Shown piece after piece: positions 24,464 through 33,702 of a stretch of 64,000 bases of DNA. Source of the DNA: Malaciobacter molluscorum LMG 25693 (GTDB lineage: Bacteria; Campylobacterota; Campylobacteria; Campylobacterales; Arcobacteraceae); the NCBI RefSeq assembly GCF_003544935.1, contig NZ_CP032098.1, forward strand, positions 868,001-932,000, read 5' to 3'. The notes beneath the pieces were generated by a model. The model was given only the letters and a program-made list of their open reading frames with translations. It searched no databases and was not told where the DNA came from. Made by a program: the position numbers and the translations under genes. Position 1 is the first letter of the stretch, and every line of letters begins with the position of its first letter.

Positions 24464-25145
24464 TAGGTTATTTAAAGAGTTAAAACATATTCCAATTTTG
24501 TGTGTTGAAGATGAAGATGGAATTAGAGAAAATATAGTTCAAACATTAGAATACTATTTTGACGAGGTGTTTGAAGCCCAAGATGGAAATGAAGCTTTTG
24601 AATTATACGAATATTATAAACCTAAAATTGTATTAACTGATATTCAGATGAAAAATTGTGATGGTGTTGAATTAATAAGAAAAATAAGACAAATTGATAA
24701 AGATATTACTATATTTGTTCTTACTGCTTATTCTACTGAAGAGTATCTTCTTGATTTAATAAATTTAAATATTAATCATTTTATTATAAAACCTTTGAAT
24801 CTAAAAAAATTAAATGAAGCATTATTAAAATATCTTGATAAAGATTTAAAACCAATTGAGTTATGTAAAGGTTTGGTTTTAGATATAGAAAAAAGAGAAG
24901 TTATTTACAACAGCAATGAAATAATTAGTTTAAGAAAAAGAGAAAAAGATTTCTTACAACTTTTAGTAAAAAGAAAAAATTCAATTGTTACATATGATCA
25001 AATAGAACAAGAGCTTTGGTTGGAAAAAGAGATGACAACACATGCTTTAAAATCTTTTATAAAAGATTTACGTTCAAAGCTTCCAATAAATATAATAAAA
25101 AATATTCCACAAGAAGGATATACATTGATAAAAGAAGGGTGTTGA
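24447..25145 (+). CDS. OmpR-type response regulator
   Basis: 232 residues. Receiver domain with acidic pocket CVEDEDG, phosphoacceptor D65 in IVLTDIQM, and conserved Thr and Lys in VLTAYS and IIKPL; C-terminal winged-helix DNA-binding domain (about 140-230; MTTHALKSFIKDLRSKLP, NIPQEGYTL). The start may be ATG 24447 or ATG 24456; both overlap the kinase gene. It should be phosphorylated by the preceding kinase and regulate transcription; aspA follows 70 bp later with its own promoter. Confidence 0.93.
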   Translation: MKKMDDRLFKELKHIPILCVEDEDGIRENIVQTLEYYFDEVFEAQDGNEAFELYEYYKPKIVLTDIQMKNCDGVELIRKIRQIDKDITIFVLTAYSTEEYLLDLINLNINHFIIKPLNLKKLNEALLKYLDKDLKPIELCKGLVLDIEKREVIYNSNEIISLRKREKDFLQLLVKRKNSIVTYDQIEQELWLEKEMTTHALKSFIKDLRSKLPINIIKNIPQEGYTLIKEGC

Positions 25146-25172
25146 AAAAAATATACACTTTTTATATACTTT

Positions 25173-25178
25173 TATAAT
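25173..25178 (+). promoter_or_regulatory. -10 box of aspA
   Basis: TATAAT 37 bp before the aspA start, in an AT-rich region with no clear -35 box, as usual for Campylobacterota. Confidence 0.5.
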
Positions 25179-25214
25179 ATATGCTTTTAAAAATTTTAAT
25201 ATAAAGAGGATGTT

Positions 25215-26627
25215 ATGGCAAAAGAATTTAGAATTGAACATGATTTTCTAGGTGAAAAACAAATAGATGAGAATTGTTATTATGGAATTCAAACTTTAAG
25301 AGCAAAAGAGAATTTTGATATAACAAAAACAACTCTATCTTTATTTCCAAATTTTATTAAATCACTTGCAAAAGTTAAGAAAGCTTGCGCACTTACTAAC
25401 TTTGAATTAGGTGATTTAACATTAGAACAAAAAGATGCAATAGTACAAGCTTGTAATGAGATTATTGATGGGAAATTTCATGATCAGTTTATTGTTGATC
25501 CAATTCAAGGTGGAGCTGGAACTTCAACAAATATGAATGCAAATGAAGTTATTGCAAATAGAGCTTTAGAAATTTTAGGTCATCCAAGAAGTACATATGA
25601 TATTATTCATCCAAATAATCATATCAATATGAGTCAATCTACAAATGATGTTTATCCAACAGCAATAAAATTAACTTTATATGAATTAATCTATAAATTA
25701 AAAGACTCACTTAGATTTTTAAGAGATTCTTTTCATGATAAATCTGTAGAGTTTAAAGATGTTTTAAAAATGGGAAGAACTCAACTTCAAGATGCAGTAC
25801 CTATGACACTAGGACAAGAGTTAAAAACATTTGCAGTTATGATTGATGAAGATATTTTTAGATTAAGAGAAGCACAAGCACTTTTAAAAGAAGTAAACTT
25901 AGGTGCAACTGCAATTGGAACAGGAATAAATACAAAAAAAGAGTATCAAAAGAAAGTTATAAATCATTTAAGAGATGTAACAGGAGTTGATTATGAAAGT
26001 GCTGGAGATTTGATAGAAGCGACGCAAGATACTGGAGTTTTTGTGCATATTTCTGGTATACTAAAAAGAGTTGCAATTAAAGTTTCTAAAATTTGTAATG
26101 ACTTAAGATTATTAAGTTCTGGTCCTAGAGCTGGATTTAATGAAATCAATTTGCCTAAAATGCAACCAGGAAGTTCAATTATGCCAGGAAAAGTAAATCC
26201 TGTAATTCCTGAAGTTGTAAATCAAGTAGCTTTTGAAGTAATTGGAGCAGATTCAACTATTTCAATTGCTTGTGAAGGTGGACAACTTCAACTTAATGTT
26301 TTTGAACCATTAGTTGCTTATAAATTAATGAACTCAATAAATATGATGAGAAGAGCATTTTATTCACTTGGTGAAAAATGTGTTAAAGGTATTACTGCAA
26401 ATGAAGATGTTTGTATGGAATACATCTTAAATTCTGTAACACTTGTAACTTGTTTAAATCCTATTTTAGGTTATGAAAAAAGTTCAGCAATTGCAAAAGA
26501 AGCATTAGCAACAAATAAAAGAGTTTATGATCTTCTTTTAGAAAAAGAACTATTTACAAAAGAAGAGTTAGACGAATTATTACATCCAAAAAATATGGTA
26601 AATAATTATGAAAGAAAGGACAGTTAA
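25215..26627 (+). CDS. aspA: Aspartate ammonia-lyase
   Basis: 470 residues of the fumarase/aspartase superfamily. The substrate loop signature GSSIMPGKVNP is present, as are GGAGTSTNMNANEV and MSQSTNDVYPTA. AspA converts aspartate to fumarate and ammonia, feeding fumarate respiration or the TCA cycle. AGAGGATGTT precedes the ATG. The stop overlaps the asparaginase start by one base (TAATG), so asparagine to aspartate to fumarate is encoded in one operon. Confidence 0.96.
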   Translation: MAKEFRIEHDFLGEKQIDENCYYGIQTLRAKENFDITKTTLSLFPNFIKSLAKVKKACALTNFELGDLTLEQKDAIVQACNEIIDGKFHDQFIVDPIQGGAGTSTNMNANEVIANRALEILGHPRSTYDIIHPNNHINMSQSTNDVYPTAIKLTLYELIYKLKDSLRFLRDSFHDKSVEFKDVLKMGRTQLQDAVPMTLGQELKTFAVMIDEDIFRLREAQALLKEVNLGATAIGTGINTKKEYQKKVINHLRDVTGVDYESAGDLIEATQDTGVFVHISGILKRVAIKVSKICNDLRLLSSGPRAGFNEINLPKMQPGSSIMPGKVNPVIPEVVNQVAFEVIGADSTISIACEGGQLQLNVFEPLVAYKLMNSINMMRRAFYSLGEKCVKGITANEDVCMEYILNSVTLVTCLNPILGYEKSSAIAKEALATNKRVYDLLLEKELFTKEELDELLHPKNMVNNYERKDS

Positions 26628-27121
26628 TGAAAGTAACTATTATCAATACTGGTGGAACTTTTAATAAAAGATATAATCCAATTAAAGGTCAGCTTGAAGT
26701 ACCATCTGATAATATAGCTTTGGATAAGATTGTAGCATCATGCCACAATGTAGATTTTGAAATAATAAATATAATATCAAAAGATAGTTTGGATATGACA
26801 GATGAAGATAGACAAATTATTTGTGATGCTGTTAAATATTCAAAAAATGAAAATATCATTATAATTCATGGAACAGATACTGTTCATCTGACAAGTGCAT
26901 TAATAAAAAAACAAAATATAGCTAAAAAAATTGTATTTACAGGAGCTATGGTTCCAATGAGTATAGATACAGTTGAAGCTACTATGAATTTTTCTCAAGC
27001 ATTAGGATTTTTAAGTGCAAATGTAGAAAATGGTACTTATACTTCAATGCATGGAGTTGTAGTTGACTCTTCTAAACTTGTAAAAAATAGAGAAATAGGA
27101 CAATTCTTAATCCAAAACTAA
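26627..27121 (+). CDS. Short single-domain asparaginase
   Basis: 164 residues matching only the N-terminal domain of type I/II L-asparaginases. Catalytic segments are present: NTGGTF (first threonine), KDSLDMT (serine), IHGTDTVHLT (Thr-Asp pair) and FTGAMVPM. The usual second domain (about 130 residues) is absent, and the downstream DNA shows a terminator, not a broken remainder. Such short versions are known as 'asparaginase domain-containing' proteins. Operon with aspA supports asparagine hydrolysis as the role. Confidence 0.85.
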   Translation: MKVTIINTGGTFNKRYNPIKGQLEVPSDNIALDKIVASCHNVDFEIINIISKDSLDMTDEDRQIICDAVKYSKNENIIIIHGTDTVHLTSALIKKQNIAKKIVFTGAMVPMSIDTVEATMNFSQALGFLSANVENGTYTSMHGVVVDSSKLVKNREIGQFLIQN

Positions 27122-27125
27122 TTTA

Positions 27126-27154
27126 AAAGATAAGAGATTAATCCTCTTATCTTT
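27126..27154 (+). terminator. Terminator of the aspA operon
   Basis: AAAGATAAGAG (27126-27136) and CTCTTATCTTT (27144-27154), 7-nt loop, followed by T-rich sequence. Confidence 0.85.
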
Positions 27155-27251
27155 ATCTTTTTTCTCAACAAATAACTCTAAATTTGCTTTTTAAAATTAA
27201 AATAACTTAACTTTGGGTAAAATCACGAAAACTAAATATAGGATATTTTTT

Positions 27252-28172
27252 ATGGCAATTTATACATGTGGACATACTACTCCTGATTCAGATTCAATCT
27301 GTTCAGCGATTTCTTTAGCATATTTATTAAATAAAATAGGAAAAGATGCTATTCCTGCAAGACAAGGACCAGTTAGCCCTGAGACTCAATTTATCTTAGA
27401 TAAATTTGGTTTTGAAGCACCTGAACTTAAAACTGAATTTGCTGGATGTGAACTATTTATCACTGATTATTCAGATAGAGGGCAAGCTCCAAAAGATTTA
27501 GATGCAGCAACTGTTGTTGGTATTGTTGATCATCATAAATTAGGTGATATTACAACTTCTACACCTTTAGAGTGTTGGATTAGACCTGTTGGATGTACAA
27601 ATACAATTGTAAAAGAGATGTATGATTTTCATGGTGTTGAAATTCCTGCAAATATTGCTGGCATTATGATGTGTGCTATTTTAAGTGATACAGTAATCTT
27701 CAAATCACCAACATGTACAGAAACTGATATTAAAGCAGTAAGAGAGTTAGCTGCTATTGCTGGTATAGAAGATTTTGGTGCAGTAGGAATGGAAATGTTT
27801 AAAGTTAAATCAGCAGTTGAAGGTGTTCCTGTTAGAGATTTAATTTTAAGAGATTATAAACCATTTGACATGCATGGAAGTGCAGTTGGTATTGGTCAAT
27901 TAGAGGTTATTGATTTAGCTATATTTGATGATGTAAAAGATGAATTACAAGCTGATTTAGATAAATTAAGAGAAGAAAATAATTTACATACTGCTTGTTT
28001 ATTGCTTACAGATATTATGAAAGAAGGTTCTGAAGTATTAGTTTCTTCAATTGATTCATCTGTATTTGAAAAAGCATTTGATGTAAAACTTGAAAACAAT
28101 AAAGTTTGGTTAGATGGTTGCTTATCAAGAAAAAAACAAATTATTCCTTTCTTAGAACCTGCATTTGCATAG
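27252..28172 (+). CDS. ppaC: Manganese-dependent inorganic pyrophosphatase
   Basis: 306 residues from ATG 27252 (AGGA upstream; a longer frame from 27213 lacks a ribosome site). Family II (DHH/DHHA2) pyrophosphatase: metal-binding CGHTTPDSDS, the ITDYSD segment, and DHHKLGD, with the C-terminal SRKKQIIPFLEP that binds phosphate. It hydrolyses pyrophosphate from biosynthetic reactions, with Mn or Co. Monocistronic with its own terminator. Confidence 0.96.
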   Translation: MAIYTCGHTTPDSDSICSAISLAYLLNKIGKDAIPARQGPVSPETQFILDKFGFEAPELKTEFAGCELFITDYSDRGQAPKDLDAATVVGIVDHHKLGDITTSTPLECWIRPVGCTNTIVKEMYDFHGVEIPANIAGIMMCAILSDTVIFKSPTCTETDIKAVRELAAIAGIEDFGAVGMEMFKVKSAVEGVPVRDLILRDYKPFDMHGSAVGIGQLEVIDLAIFDDVKDELQADLDKLREENNLHTACLLLTDIMKEGSEVLVSSIDSSVFEKAFDVKLENNKVWLDGCLSRKKQIIPFLEPAFA

Positions 28173-28177
28173 TCTTT

Positions 28178-28205
28178 AAAAGATAGCATTTTTTTGCTAT
28201 CTTTT
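28178..28205 (+). terminator. Terminator of ppaC
   Basis: AAAAGATAGCA (28178-28188) pairs with TGCTATCTTTT (28195-28205), then T-rich sequence. Confidence 0.88.
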
Positions 28206-28239
28206 ATTTTTATTCTTATTATTTTTAAGGCTCATTATT

Positions 28240-29007
28240 ATGGAAATTTTTACTGATATTACTCTATCTTGGGTAATTTTCCTAGTTGTAGCTGGTTTTG
28301 TAGCTGGTTATATCGACTCTATTGCTGGAGGTGGAGGAATGATTCAAATTCCAGCACTTCTTTTTATGGGCATATCTCCTGTTCATGTTTTAGCTTCAAA
28401 TAAAATTGCTAGTTTTTTTGGTGTATTGATGGCCACAATAAAGTATGCTACAAGTAAAAAAATATCTTGGTATATTGTCTTTGTAGCGATTCTTCCTTGT
28501 CTTGTGTTTTCTTATATTGGAAGTTCATTGGTTATGTTTTTATCTGATGAAACTATTAAATGGGCTATATTAATAGCTATTCCTATTGCACTTGCTTTTT
28601 TACTAAAAAAAAGTAAAAAAATAAAAAAAGATAAAGAAGAGGTAACTAAAAAAAGAATTATTCTTTCAACTGCCCCAATTGGGTTTTATGATGGATTGCT
28701 TGGACCTGGAACTGGAACATATTTGACAATCTCTATGAAAAAGTTTTTGAGTTTAGATTATTTGACTGCAACTGCATCAACTAAACCTTTAAATTTTGCT
28801 ACAAATGTTGGTGCTGCCATTGCTTTTATTTTTGCAGGCAAAGTTCTTTGGGCTGTTGCTTTACCAATGGGATTGGCAAATATTGCTGGCTCTTACGCTG
28901 GAAGTCACTTTGCTATAAAAGGTGGAGAAGAGTTTATAAAAAAAGTGCTTATTTTTGTACTTATTTTTATGTTAGTTGGGAATATTATTAAAATATTTGT
29001 ATCATAA
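28240..29007 (+). CDS. TSUP (TauE/SafE) family permease, YfcA-like
   Basis: 255 residues, about eight membrane helices. The first-half motif DSIAGGGGMIQIPALLFMG and second-half GFYDGLLGPGTGTYL are the clear repeats of TSUP proteins, nearest to YfcA. Substrate is probably an organosulfur or other organic anion. The AraC-type regulator gene begins 2 bp after the stop, so the pair may respond to the transported compound. Confidence 0.9.
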   Translation: MEIFTDITLSWVIFLVVAGFVAGYIDSIAGGGGMIQIPALLFMGISPVHVLASNKIASFFGVLMATIKYATSKKISWYIVFVAILPCLVFSYIGSSLVMFLSDETIKWAILIAIPIALAFLLKKSKKIKKDKEEVTKKRIILSTAPIGFYDGLLGPGTGTYLTISMKKFLSLDYLTATASTKPLNFATNVGAAIAFIFAGKVLWAVALPMGLANIAGSYAGSHFAIKGGEEFIKKVLIFVLIFMLVGNIIKIFVS

Positions 29008-29009
29008 TT

Positions 29010-29777
29010 ATGAATGACATTAAAATTTTTAAAAATGACAAATTACCTTTTATAGAATTAAGATATATAAAAAATATTAAAGAGTGTGAGAAATTGCACT
29101 CTCATAATGAAATAACAATTACTTCAATAAAAGAAAATAGTATAAATATTAATTTAAAAGATAAATCTATTTTTTTAGAACCTAATCAATTTTTAATAAT
29201 AAATAGATTAATAACTCATAGTGCAACTTTAGAAACTGATGCTAAACATGGATACGTTTTGTATTTGGATAATTTATATTTAAATAATATAGGATTTTTT
29301 TTTAATGATGATTATTTTTATATTAAAAATAATCATCATTTTATAAAATTATGTGAAGTTATTTTGGATAAAAATATATCTATTATTCAAAAAGAGGAAT
29401 TTTTTTTAGAATTTTGTATGAAGTTTTTTAATTATAAAAATACAAAAAAGTTTGTTGTTTCTAATTTAGCTTATAAAATAAAAAACTATCTTGATAAAAA
29501 CTTTTTGGAAGATATTGTTTTAGAAGATATCTCAAAAGAGTTTGATATAACTGTTGTACATCTAATAAGAGTCTTTAAAAAGCAGTTTGGTTTAGCCATT
29601 CACTCATACATAATCAATAAAAAAGTCCATAAAGCAAAAGAACTTTTAAACTCAAATTTACCCATTATAGAAGTGGCTTTACAAAGTGGTTTTTTTGATC
29701 AAAGCCATTTAAATAGAAGTTTTAAAAGAGTATTTCAAATAACACCAAAACAATTCCAAAAAAATATACTTTCATAA
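29010..29777 (+). CDS. AraC-family transcriptional regulator
   Basis: 255 residues. N-terminal cupin-like ligand domain (ECEKLHSHNEITI, LEPNQFLIINRLITHSA) and two C-terminal helix-turn-helix units, the second with ALQSGFFDQSHLNRSFKRVFQITPKQFQ, a textbook AraC signature. It probably controls the TSUP permease gene it follows. Effector unknown. No ribosome site is obvious, which fits translational coupling to the permease. Confidence 0.9.
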   Translation: MNDIKIFKNDKLPFIELRYIKNIKECEKLHSHNEITITSIKENSININLKDKSIFLEPNQFLIINRLITHSATLETDAKHGYVLYLDNLYLNNIGFFFNDDYFYIKNNHHFIKLCEVILDKNISIIQKEEFFLEFCMKFFNYKNTKKFVVSNLAYKIKNYLDKNFLEDIVLEDISKEFDITVVHLIRVFKKQFGLAIHSYIINKKVHKAKELLNSNLPIIEVALQSGFFDQSHLNRSFKRVFQITPKQFQKNILS

Positions 29778-29843
29778 ATGTTAATTTTGTACAAGATTTA
29801 AATTCTTTTATTTTATATACTTAGGCAAATAAAAGGAGAAAGT

Positions 29844-29915
29844 ATGAATAGTATAAAAAAATATAATCATATTCAAACAAATAATCTACTCTTTACCCTC
29901 TTACTCACTAAATAA
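29844..29915 (+). CDS. Leucine-rich leader peptide upstream of leuA
   Basis: 23 codons starting ATG 29844 behind a strong AAAGGAG, ending TAA 29913-29915. The product ends NNLLFTLLLTK; five of the last nine codons before the final Thr-Lys are leucine (CTA, CTC, CTC, TTA, CTC). CTC is rare in such an AT-rich genome, so the choice looks selected. It precedes the gene for the first leucine-pathway enzyme, the arrangement of ribosome-mediated attenuation. No strong terminator hairpin is obvious between it and leuA, so the mechanism may be weak-hairpin attenuation or translational. Confidence 0.75.
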   Translation: MNSIKKYNHIQTNNLLFTLLLTK

Positions 29916-29984
29916 TCTTTTAATCAAACCTTATTAATTTTTGTCGCAAATATTTGCAAAATATATAAATTCATGGAGAATAAA

Positions 29985-31289
29985 ATGACATATAAAAAAT
30001 ATAGACAATATCCTATTGTCAAAGATTTCGTACGTACTTGGCCAAATAATCAAATCACAAAAGCACCTATTTATGGAAGTGTTGATTTAAGAGATGGAAA
30101 CCAAGCTTTGGTAAATCCTTTAAATATTGAGCAAAAGTTAGAGTATTTTAATACTTTAGTAAAAATGGGATTTAAACAAATAGAAGTAAGTTATCCAAGT
30201 GCTAGTGATACTGATTTTAATTTTACAAGAAAATTAATTGAAGAGAATTTAATACCTGATGATGTTGCTATTCAAGTATTGATTCCAGCAAAAAAAGAGT
30301 GGATAAAAAGAAGTGTTGAAGCTATGAGGGGAGTAAAAAATGGAATATTTCATCTATACAATCCCACAAATGAGTTTCAAAGAAGAGTAGTTTTTCAAAA
30401 AAGTGATGAAGAGATAATCTCTATGGCAGTTGAGTCTATGAAATACTTAAGGGAACTTACAAAAGATTTTGAGGGAAATGTTACATATGATTATTCCCCA
30501 GAGAGTTTTTCTCAAACTAATTTAGAGTTTGCTGTAAAAATATGTAATAAAGTAATCGAAGTAGTAAAACCAACAGTACAAAACAAGATTATAATAAACT
30601 TGCCAAATACCCTAGAAGCATGCACTGCAAATATTTATGCAGATAGAATAGAGTGGATGTGTAATAATTTAAATAATAGAGAAGCACTTATAATAAGTGT
30701 ACATCCACACAATGATAGGGGAACTTCAGTAGCTTCAGCAGAACTTGCAGTTTTAGCAGGAGCAAATAGAATAGAGGGAACATTGTTTGGAAATGGGGAG
30801 AGAGCAGGGAACTTGGATTTAGTAAATTTTGCATTTAATTTACACTCAAAAGGTATTGATTCTAAGCTTGATTTATCAATCATAGATGAAGTAAAAAAGA
30901 TGTATGAAAATTTAACAAAATTAAATATAAATACAAGACATCCATATGTAGGAAATATGATATTCACAGCTTTTAGCGGAGGCCATCAAGATGCTATCAA
31001 AAAAGGAATAGACTTTTATAGAAAAAACTCTTGCCAAGAATGGAATGTCCCATACTTGCCAATCGATCCAAAAGATATAAAAAGAGGATATGAAGATGTT
31101 ATTAGAGTAAATTCCCAATCAGGAAAAGGTGGAGTTGCTTTTATTATAAGTGAATTTTTTGGAGACGATTTGGATAAACAACAAGCCAAAGAGTTTGGAC
31201 TTTTAGTGAAAAATGAAAGTGACAAAGTTCAAAGAGAGTTGAGTAAAGAGGAGGTTATTAGGCTTTATAAGGGGTATAAAAAAAGATAA
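29985..31289 (+). CDS. leuA: 2-isopropylmalate synthase lacking the leucine-regulatory domain
   Basis: 434 residues from ATG 29985, chosen since GGAG lies 6 nt upstream (an ATG at 29973 contributes part of that site). DRE-TIM barrel of the LeuA type-2 branch: YGSVDLRDGNQAL, SYPSASDTDF, SVHPHNDRGTSVASAELAVLAGANRIEGTLFGNGERAGN and NTRHPYVGN. It condenses acetyl-CoA with 2-ketoisovalerate. Family members are usually 550-600 residues; this one stops after the linker (LSKEEVIRLYKGYKKR), without the C-terminal LeuA dimer domain that senses leucine. Downstream DNA holds no remnant of it. Control may instead act through the leader peptide. Confidence 0.9.
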   Translation: MTYKKYRQYPIVKDFVRTWPNNQITKAPIYGSVDLRDGNQALVNPLNIEQKLEYFNTLVKMGFKQIEVSYPSASDTDFNFTRKLIEENLIPDDVAIQVLIPAKKEWIKRSVEAMRGVKNGIFHLYNPTNEFQRRVVFQKSDEEIISMAVESMKYLRELTKDFEGNVTYDYSPESFSQTNLEFAVKICNKVIEVVKPTVQNKIIINLPNTLEACTANIYADRIEWMCNNLNNREALIISVHPHNDRGTSVASAELAVLAGANRIEGTLFGNGERAGNLDLVNFAFNLHSKGIDSKLDLSIIDEVKKMYENLTKLNINTRHPYVGNMIFTAFSGGHQDAIKKGIDFYRKNSCQEWNVPYLPIDPKDIKRGYEDVIRVNSQSGKGGVAFIISEFFGDDLDKQQAKEFGLLVKNESDKVQRELSKEEVIRLYKGYKKR

Positions 31290-31297
31290 TTTTTTAT

Positions 31298-31352
31298 GAA
31301 GACTTAGCAGTCTTCGCTTTTCTTACTTTGAGTAAACAAAGTAAGAAAAGCG
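31298..31352. repeat. Double hairpin after leuA
   Basis: First hairpin GAAGACT (31298-31304)/AGTCTTC (31309-31315). Second is a perfect 16-bp stem, 31315-31330 with 31337-31352 (starts CGCTTTTCTTACTTTG), loop AGTAAA. An outer pairing TCTTCG (31311-31316)/CGAAGA further downstream is also possible. No T run follows. It looks like a repetitive extragenic palindrome and may also end leuA transcription. The rest of 31353-31438 shows nothing. Confidence 0.6.
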
Positions 31353-31438
31353 TACAGCCGAAGAATGTTTAAGCAAAGAATATCTAGTAAATTCCATAGC
31401 AAAATAGTTTATTTATGTCTTATAAATTGCAATATTAA

Positions 31439-32479
31439 CTATTTTTTATTTTTACTTACTTCCTTAATCCACTTTCCAATAAAATCAAGTGAATGTGGAG
31501 CATAAGAGTATCTACCAAGTAATATAAAAGCACCTTCTTTCCATAAAGGCCATTCGTTGCTAGTTTGATAGTCAAACCATTTTGAATTTAATAAACCATG
31601 AGTGGCATTTTTAATAATAGCTGTTTTTTGATTTTTGTCTTGATTTAGATTTTGCTTATAAATATTTTGATTATAAATAGGATTTACATTTTTATCATTT
31701 TCTCCCCATATGGCTAATATGGGTCCATTCATTGTACTTAAGTATGGTGTTGCATCACTATTATAGTTTTGCAATACAAAGTTAAAACGATCGATCCTCA
31801 TATCAGGTTTAAGTTTAGGATTAGAAGTAGTAGCATTGCCAAATGCTTCATCATTGGTTTTTAAATTAGAAGCAACTTTTTTATTAACTTCTTTTGAACT
31901 TAATCCTCTTTTTTCTAATTGGCACTTAGTATAGTATGCTCCTTGATGACGCCAATTAACTGCACCACCAATAATCACAGTAAAAGATGGTTTGATTTTA
32001 TTTATGGCTTTAGGAATAACCCAACCAGCTTGAGAAAAGCCAAGTATTCCCACTGCACTATTTTGTAAGTTAAGAAGGGATTTTATTTTAGCATATGCAG
32101 CCAGTAGTTCATCACTTCTGTCATTCATTGTTTGATTTAGCCAATTACCTGTACTTTGTCCAATACCTGGTTTATCCCAAGTAAAAACACCAATTCCATC
32201 ATCTAATAAAGAGTTAATAAGAGGCAAATAAGTAGAAGAAGAAAGGCGATCTTGTGCTCCATCTCCATGAACAATAAGTGCAATAGGTGGTGAATCAATA
32301 TTTTTAGGTAAGACCAAAGAGCCATGAAGTGCATTGTTCTTAGAATAAAAAGTAATATCTTCAACTTTTGCATGATTTAAATCAAAGTCTTTAAGACCAG
32401 AGAATTGTATTATTAGTATAATTATTGTTAGAAAAAAAATACTAATAGTAAGAATTTTTTTTGTTTTATATTTTATCAT
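31439..32479 (-). CDS. Membrane-anchored alpha/beta hydrolase
   Basis: 346 residues. One N-terminal membrane helix (about 8-28) puts the enzyme outside the cytoplasm. Alpha/beta hydrolase features: oxyanion region VHGDGAQDR, nucleophile elbow GFSQAG (Ser in the VGILGFSQAGWV strand-turn-helix), acid in AIWGENDKNVNP, and the histidine in ATHGLLNS. Related proteins act as esterases or peptidases (S33/S9-like). Substrate unknown; monocistronic. Confidence 0.85.
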   Translation of the reverse strand: MIKYKTKKILTISIFFLTIIILIIQFSGLKDFDLNHAKVEDITFYSKNNALHGSLVLPKNIDSPPIALIVHGDGAQDRLSSSTYLPLINSLLDDGIGVFTWDKPGIGQSTGNWLNQTMNDRSDELLAAYAKIKSLLNLQNSAVGILGFSQAGWVIPKAINKIKPSFTVIIGGAVNWRHQGAYYTKCQLEKRGLSSKEVNKKVASNLKTNDEAFGNATTSNPKLKPDMRIDRFNFVLQNYNSDATPYLSTMNGPILAIWGENDKNVNPIYNQNIYKQNLNQDKNQKTAIIKNATHGLLNSKWFDYQTSNEWPLWKEGAFILLGRYSYAPHSLDFIGKWIKEVSKNKK

Positions 32480-32628
32480 TTTGTTTATTCGATATATGGT
32501 TATTTATTTTATACATTTTATATGATATAGCCTTAAACTCCTGAAAGAAAAAATATAACAATGTGAAATAAAAATCTACTTTTTTTTAAACTTATTATAA
32601 AATACAATAAAAATTTTGGAATAAACTA

Positions 32629-33702
32629 ATGGCAGAACAATTAAAAAATGTATATACAAAAGAGTATATAAGAAATCTAGCATATAAAATAAAAGAAAAC
32701 TATCAAAAGTTTGATAGTGATAGTTTTATTAACTCTATATTTAATTCTACTTGGGAAACTTTAGAATTAAAGATGCGTATGCGACATATTGCAGTTACTC
32801 TTAATACTTTTTTACCCTTATCGTATAAAGAACAACTTGAAATACTAAAACCTATATCAAAATATTTTAGTGGCTTTGAGGCTATGTTTTTTCAAGATTT
32901 TGTGGAAGTTTATGGATTAGATGATTTTCAAAATTCTATGGAAGCCTTAGAAGTATTTACTATTGATTCAAGTAGTGAATTTGCAATTAGAGCTTTTATT
33001 TTAAAATATGAAGATAAAACAATGTCTCAAATGAGAAAGTGGGCAAAAAGTTCAAATGAACATATAAGACGGCTTGCAAGTGAAGGTTCTCGTCCTAGAC
33101 TTCCTTGGGCTGTGGCTCTTCCTAAATTCAAAAAAGACCCTACAAAAGTATTTGAGATAATCAAACTTCTTAAAAATGATAAATCAAAGTATGTACAAAA
33201 AAGTGTTGCTAACAATCTAAATGATATATCAAAAGATAATCCAAAACTTGTAATTGAGTTTGTTAAAAATAATCTTGGTATTTCTGTTCAACTTGATTGG
33301 ATATGTAAACATGCCTCAAGAACACTTCTAAAAAAAGGTAATAAAGAAATATTAGAGTTATTTTCATTTGGAAAAACAAACCATATAAATATTTCAAATT
33401 TTCTTTATGATAAAATTGTAAATATTGATGATTATTTAAACTTCTCTTTTGAACTTAATTCTTCTGAACCAATAGGAAATATAAGGCTTGAATATGTGAT
33501 ATATTATTTAAAATCAAATAATATGCACAATAAAAAAATTTTTATGATAAGCCAAAATGAGATAAAATTAAAAAATAAGAAATTTTCTAAAAAACAGAGT
33601 TTTAAAAATATGACTACAAGAAAACACTATTTAGGGAAACACTATATCTCTATTGTGATAAATGGAAAAGAGATGATAAAAAAGGAATTTATTTTAAAAT
33701 GA
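32629..33702 (+). CDS. AlkC-like DNA alkylation repair glycosylase
   Basis: 357 residues of HEAT-like helical repeats. The stretch [40 protein letters not shown] (about 120-165) is typical of the AlkC/AlkD superfamily, nearer AlkC (COG4335), which removes 3-methyladenine and similar alkylated bases without base flipping. It ends with a beta-rich tail, as in AlkC proteins with an extra Ig-like domain. The stop overlaps the YbaK gene by 4 bp. Confidence 0.85.
   Translation: MAEQLKNVYTKEYIRNLAYKIKENYQKFDSDSFINSIFNSTWETLELKMRMRHIAVTLNTFLPLSYKEQLEILKPISKYFSGFEAMFFQDFVEVYGLDDFQNSMEALEVFTIDSSSEFAIRAFILKYEDKTMSQMRKWAKSSNEHIRRLASEGSRPRLPWAVALPKFKKDPTKVFEIIKLLKNDKSKYVQKSVANNLNDISKDNPKLVIEFVKNNLGISVQLDWICKHASRTLLKKGNKEILELFSFGKTNHINISNFLYDKIVNIDDYLNFSFELNSSEPIGNIRLEYVIYYLKSNNMHNKKIFMISQNEIKLKNKKFSKKQSFKNMTTRKHYLGKHYISIVINGKEMIKKEFILK

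Noticed and set aside
29946-29957. GCAAATATTTGC as the leu attenuator terminator
   Set aside because: It is a perfect 12-bp palindrome but has only four pairs after allowing a loop and no T run; it may be a protein site.
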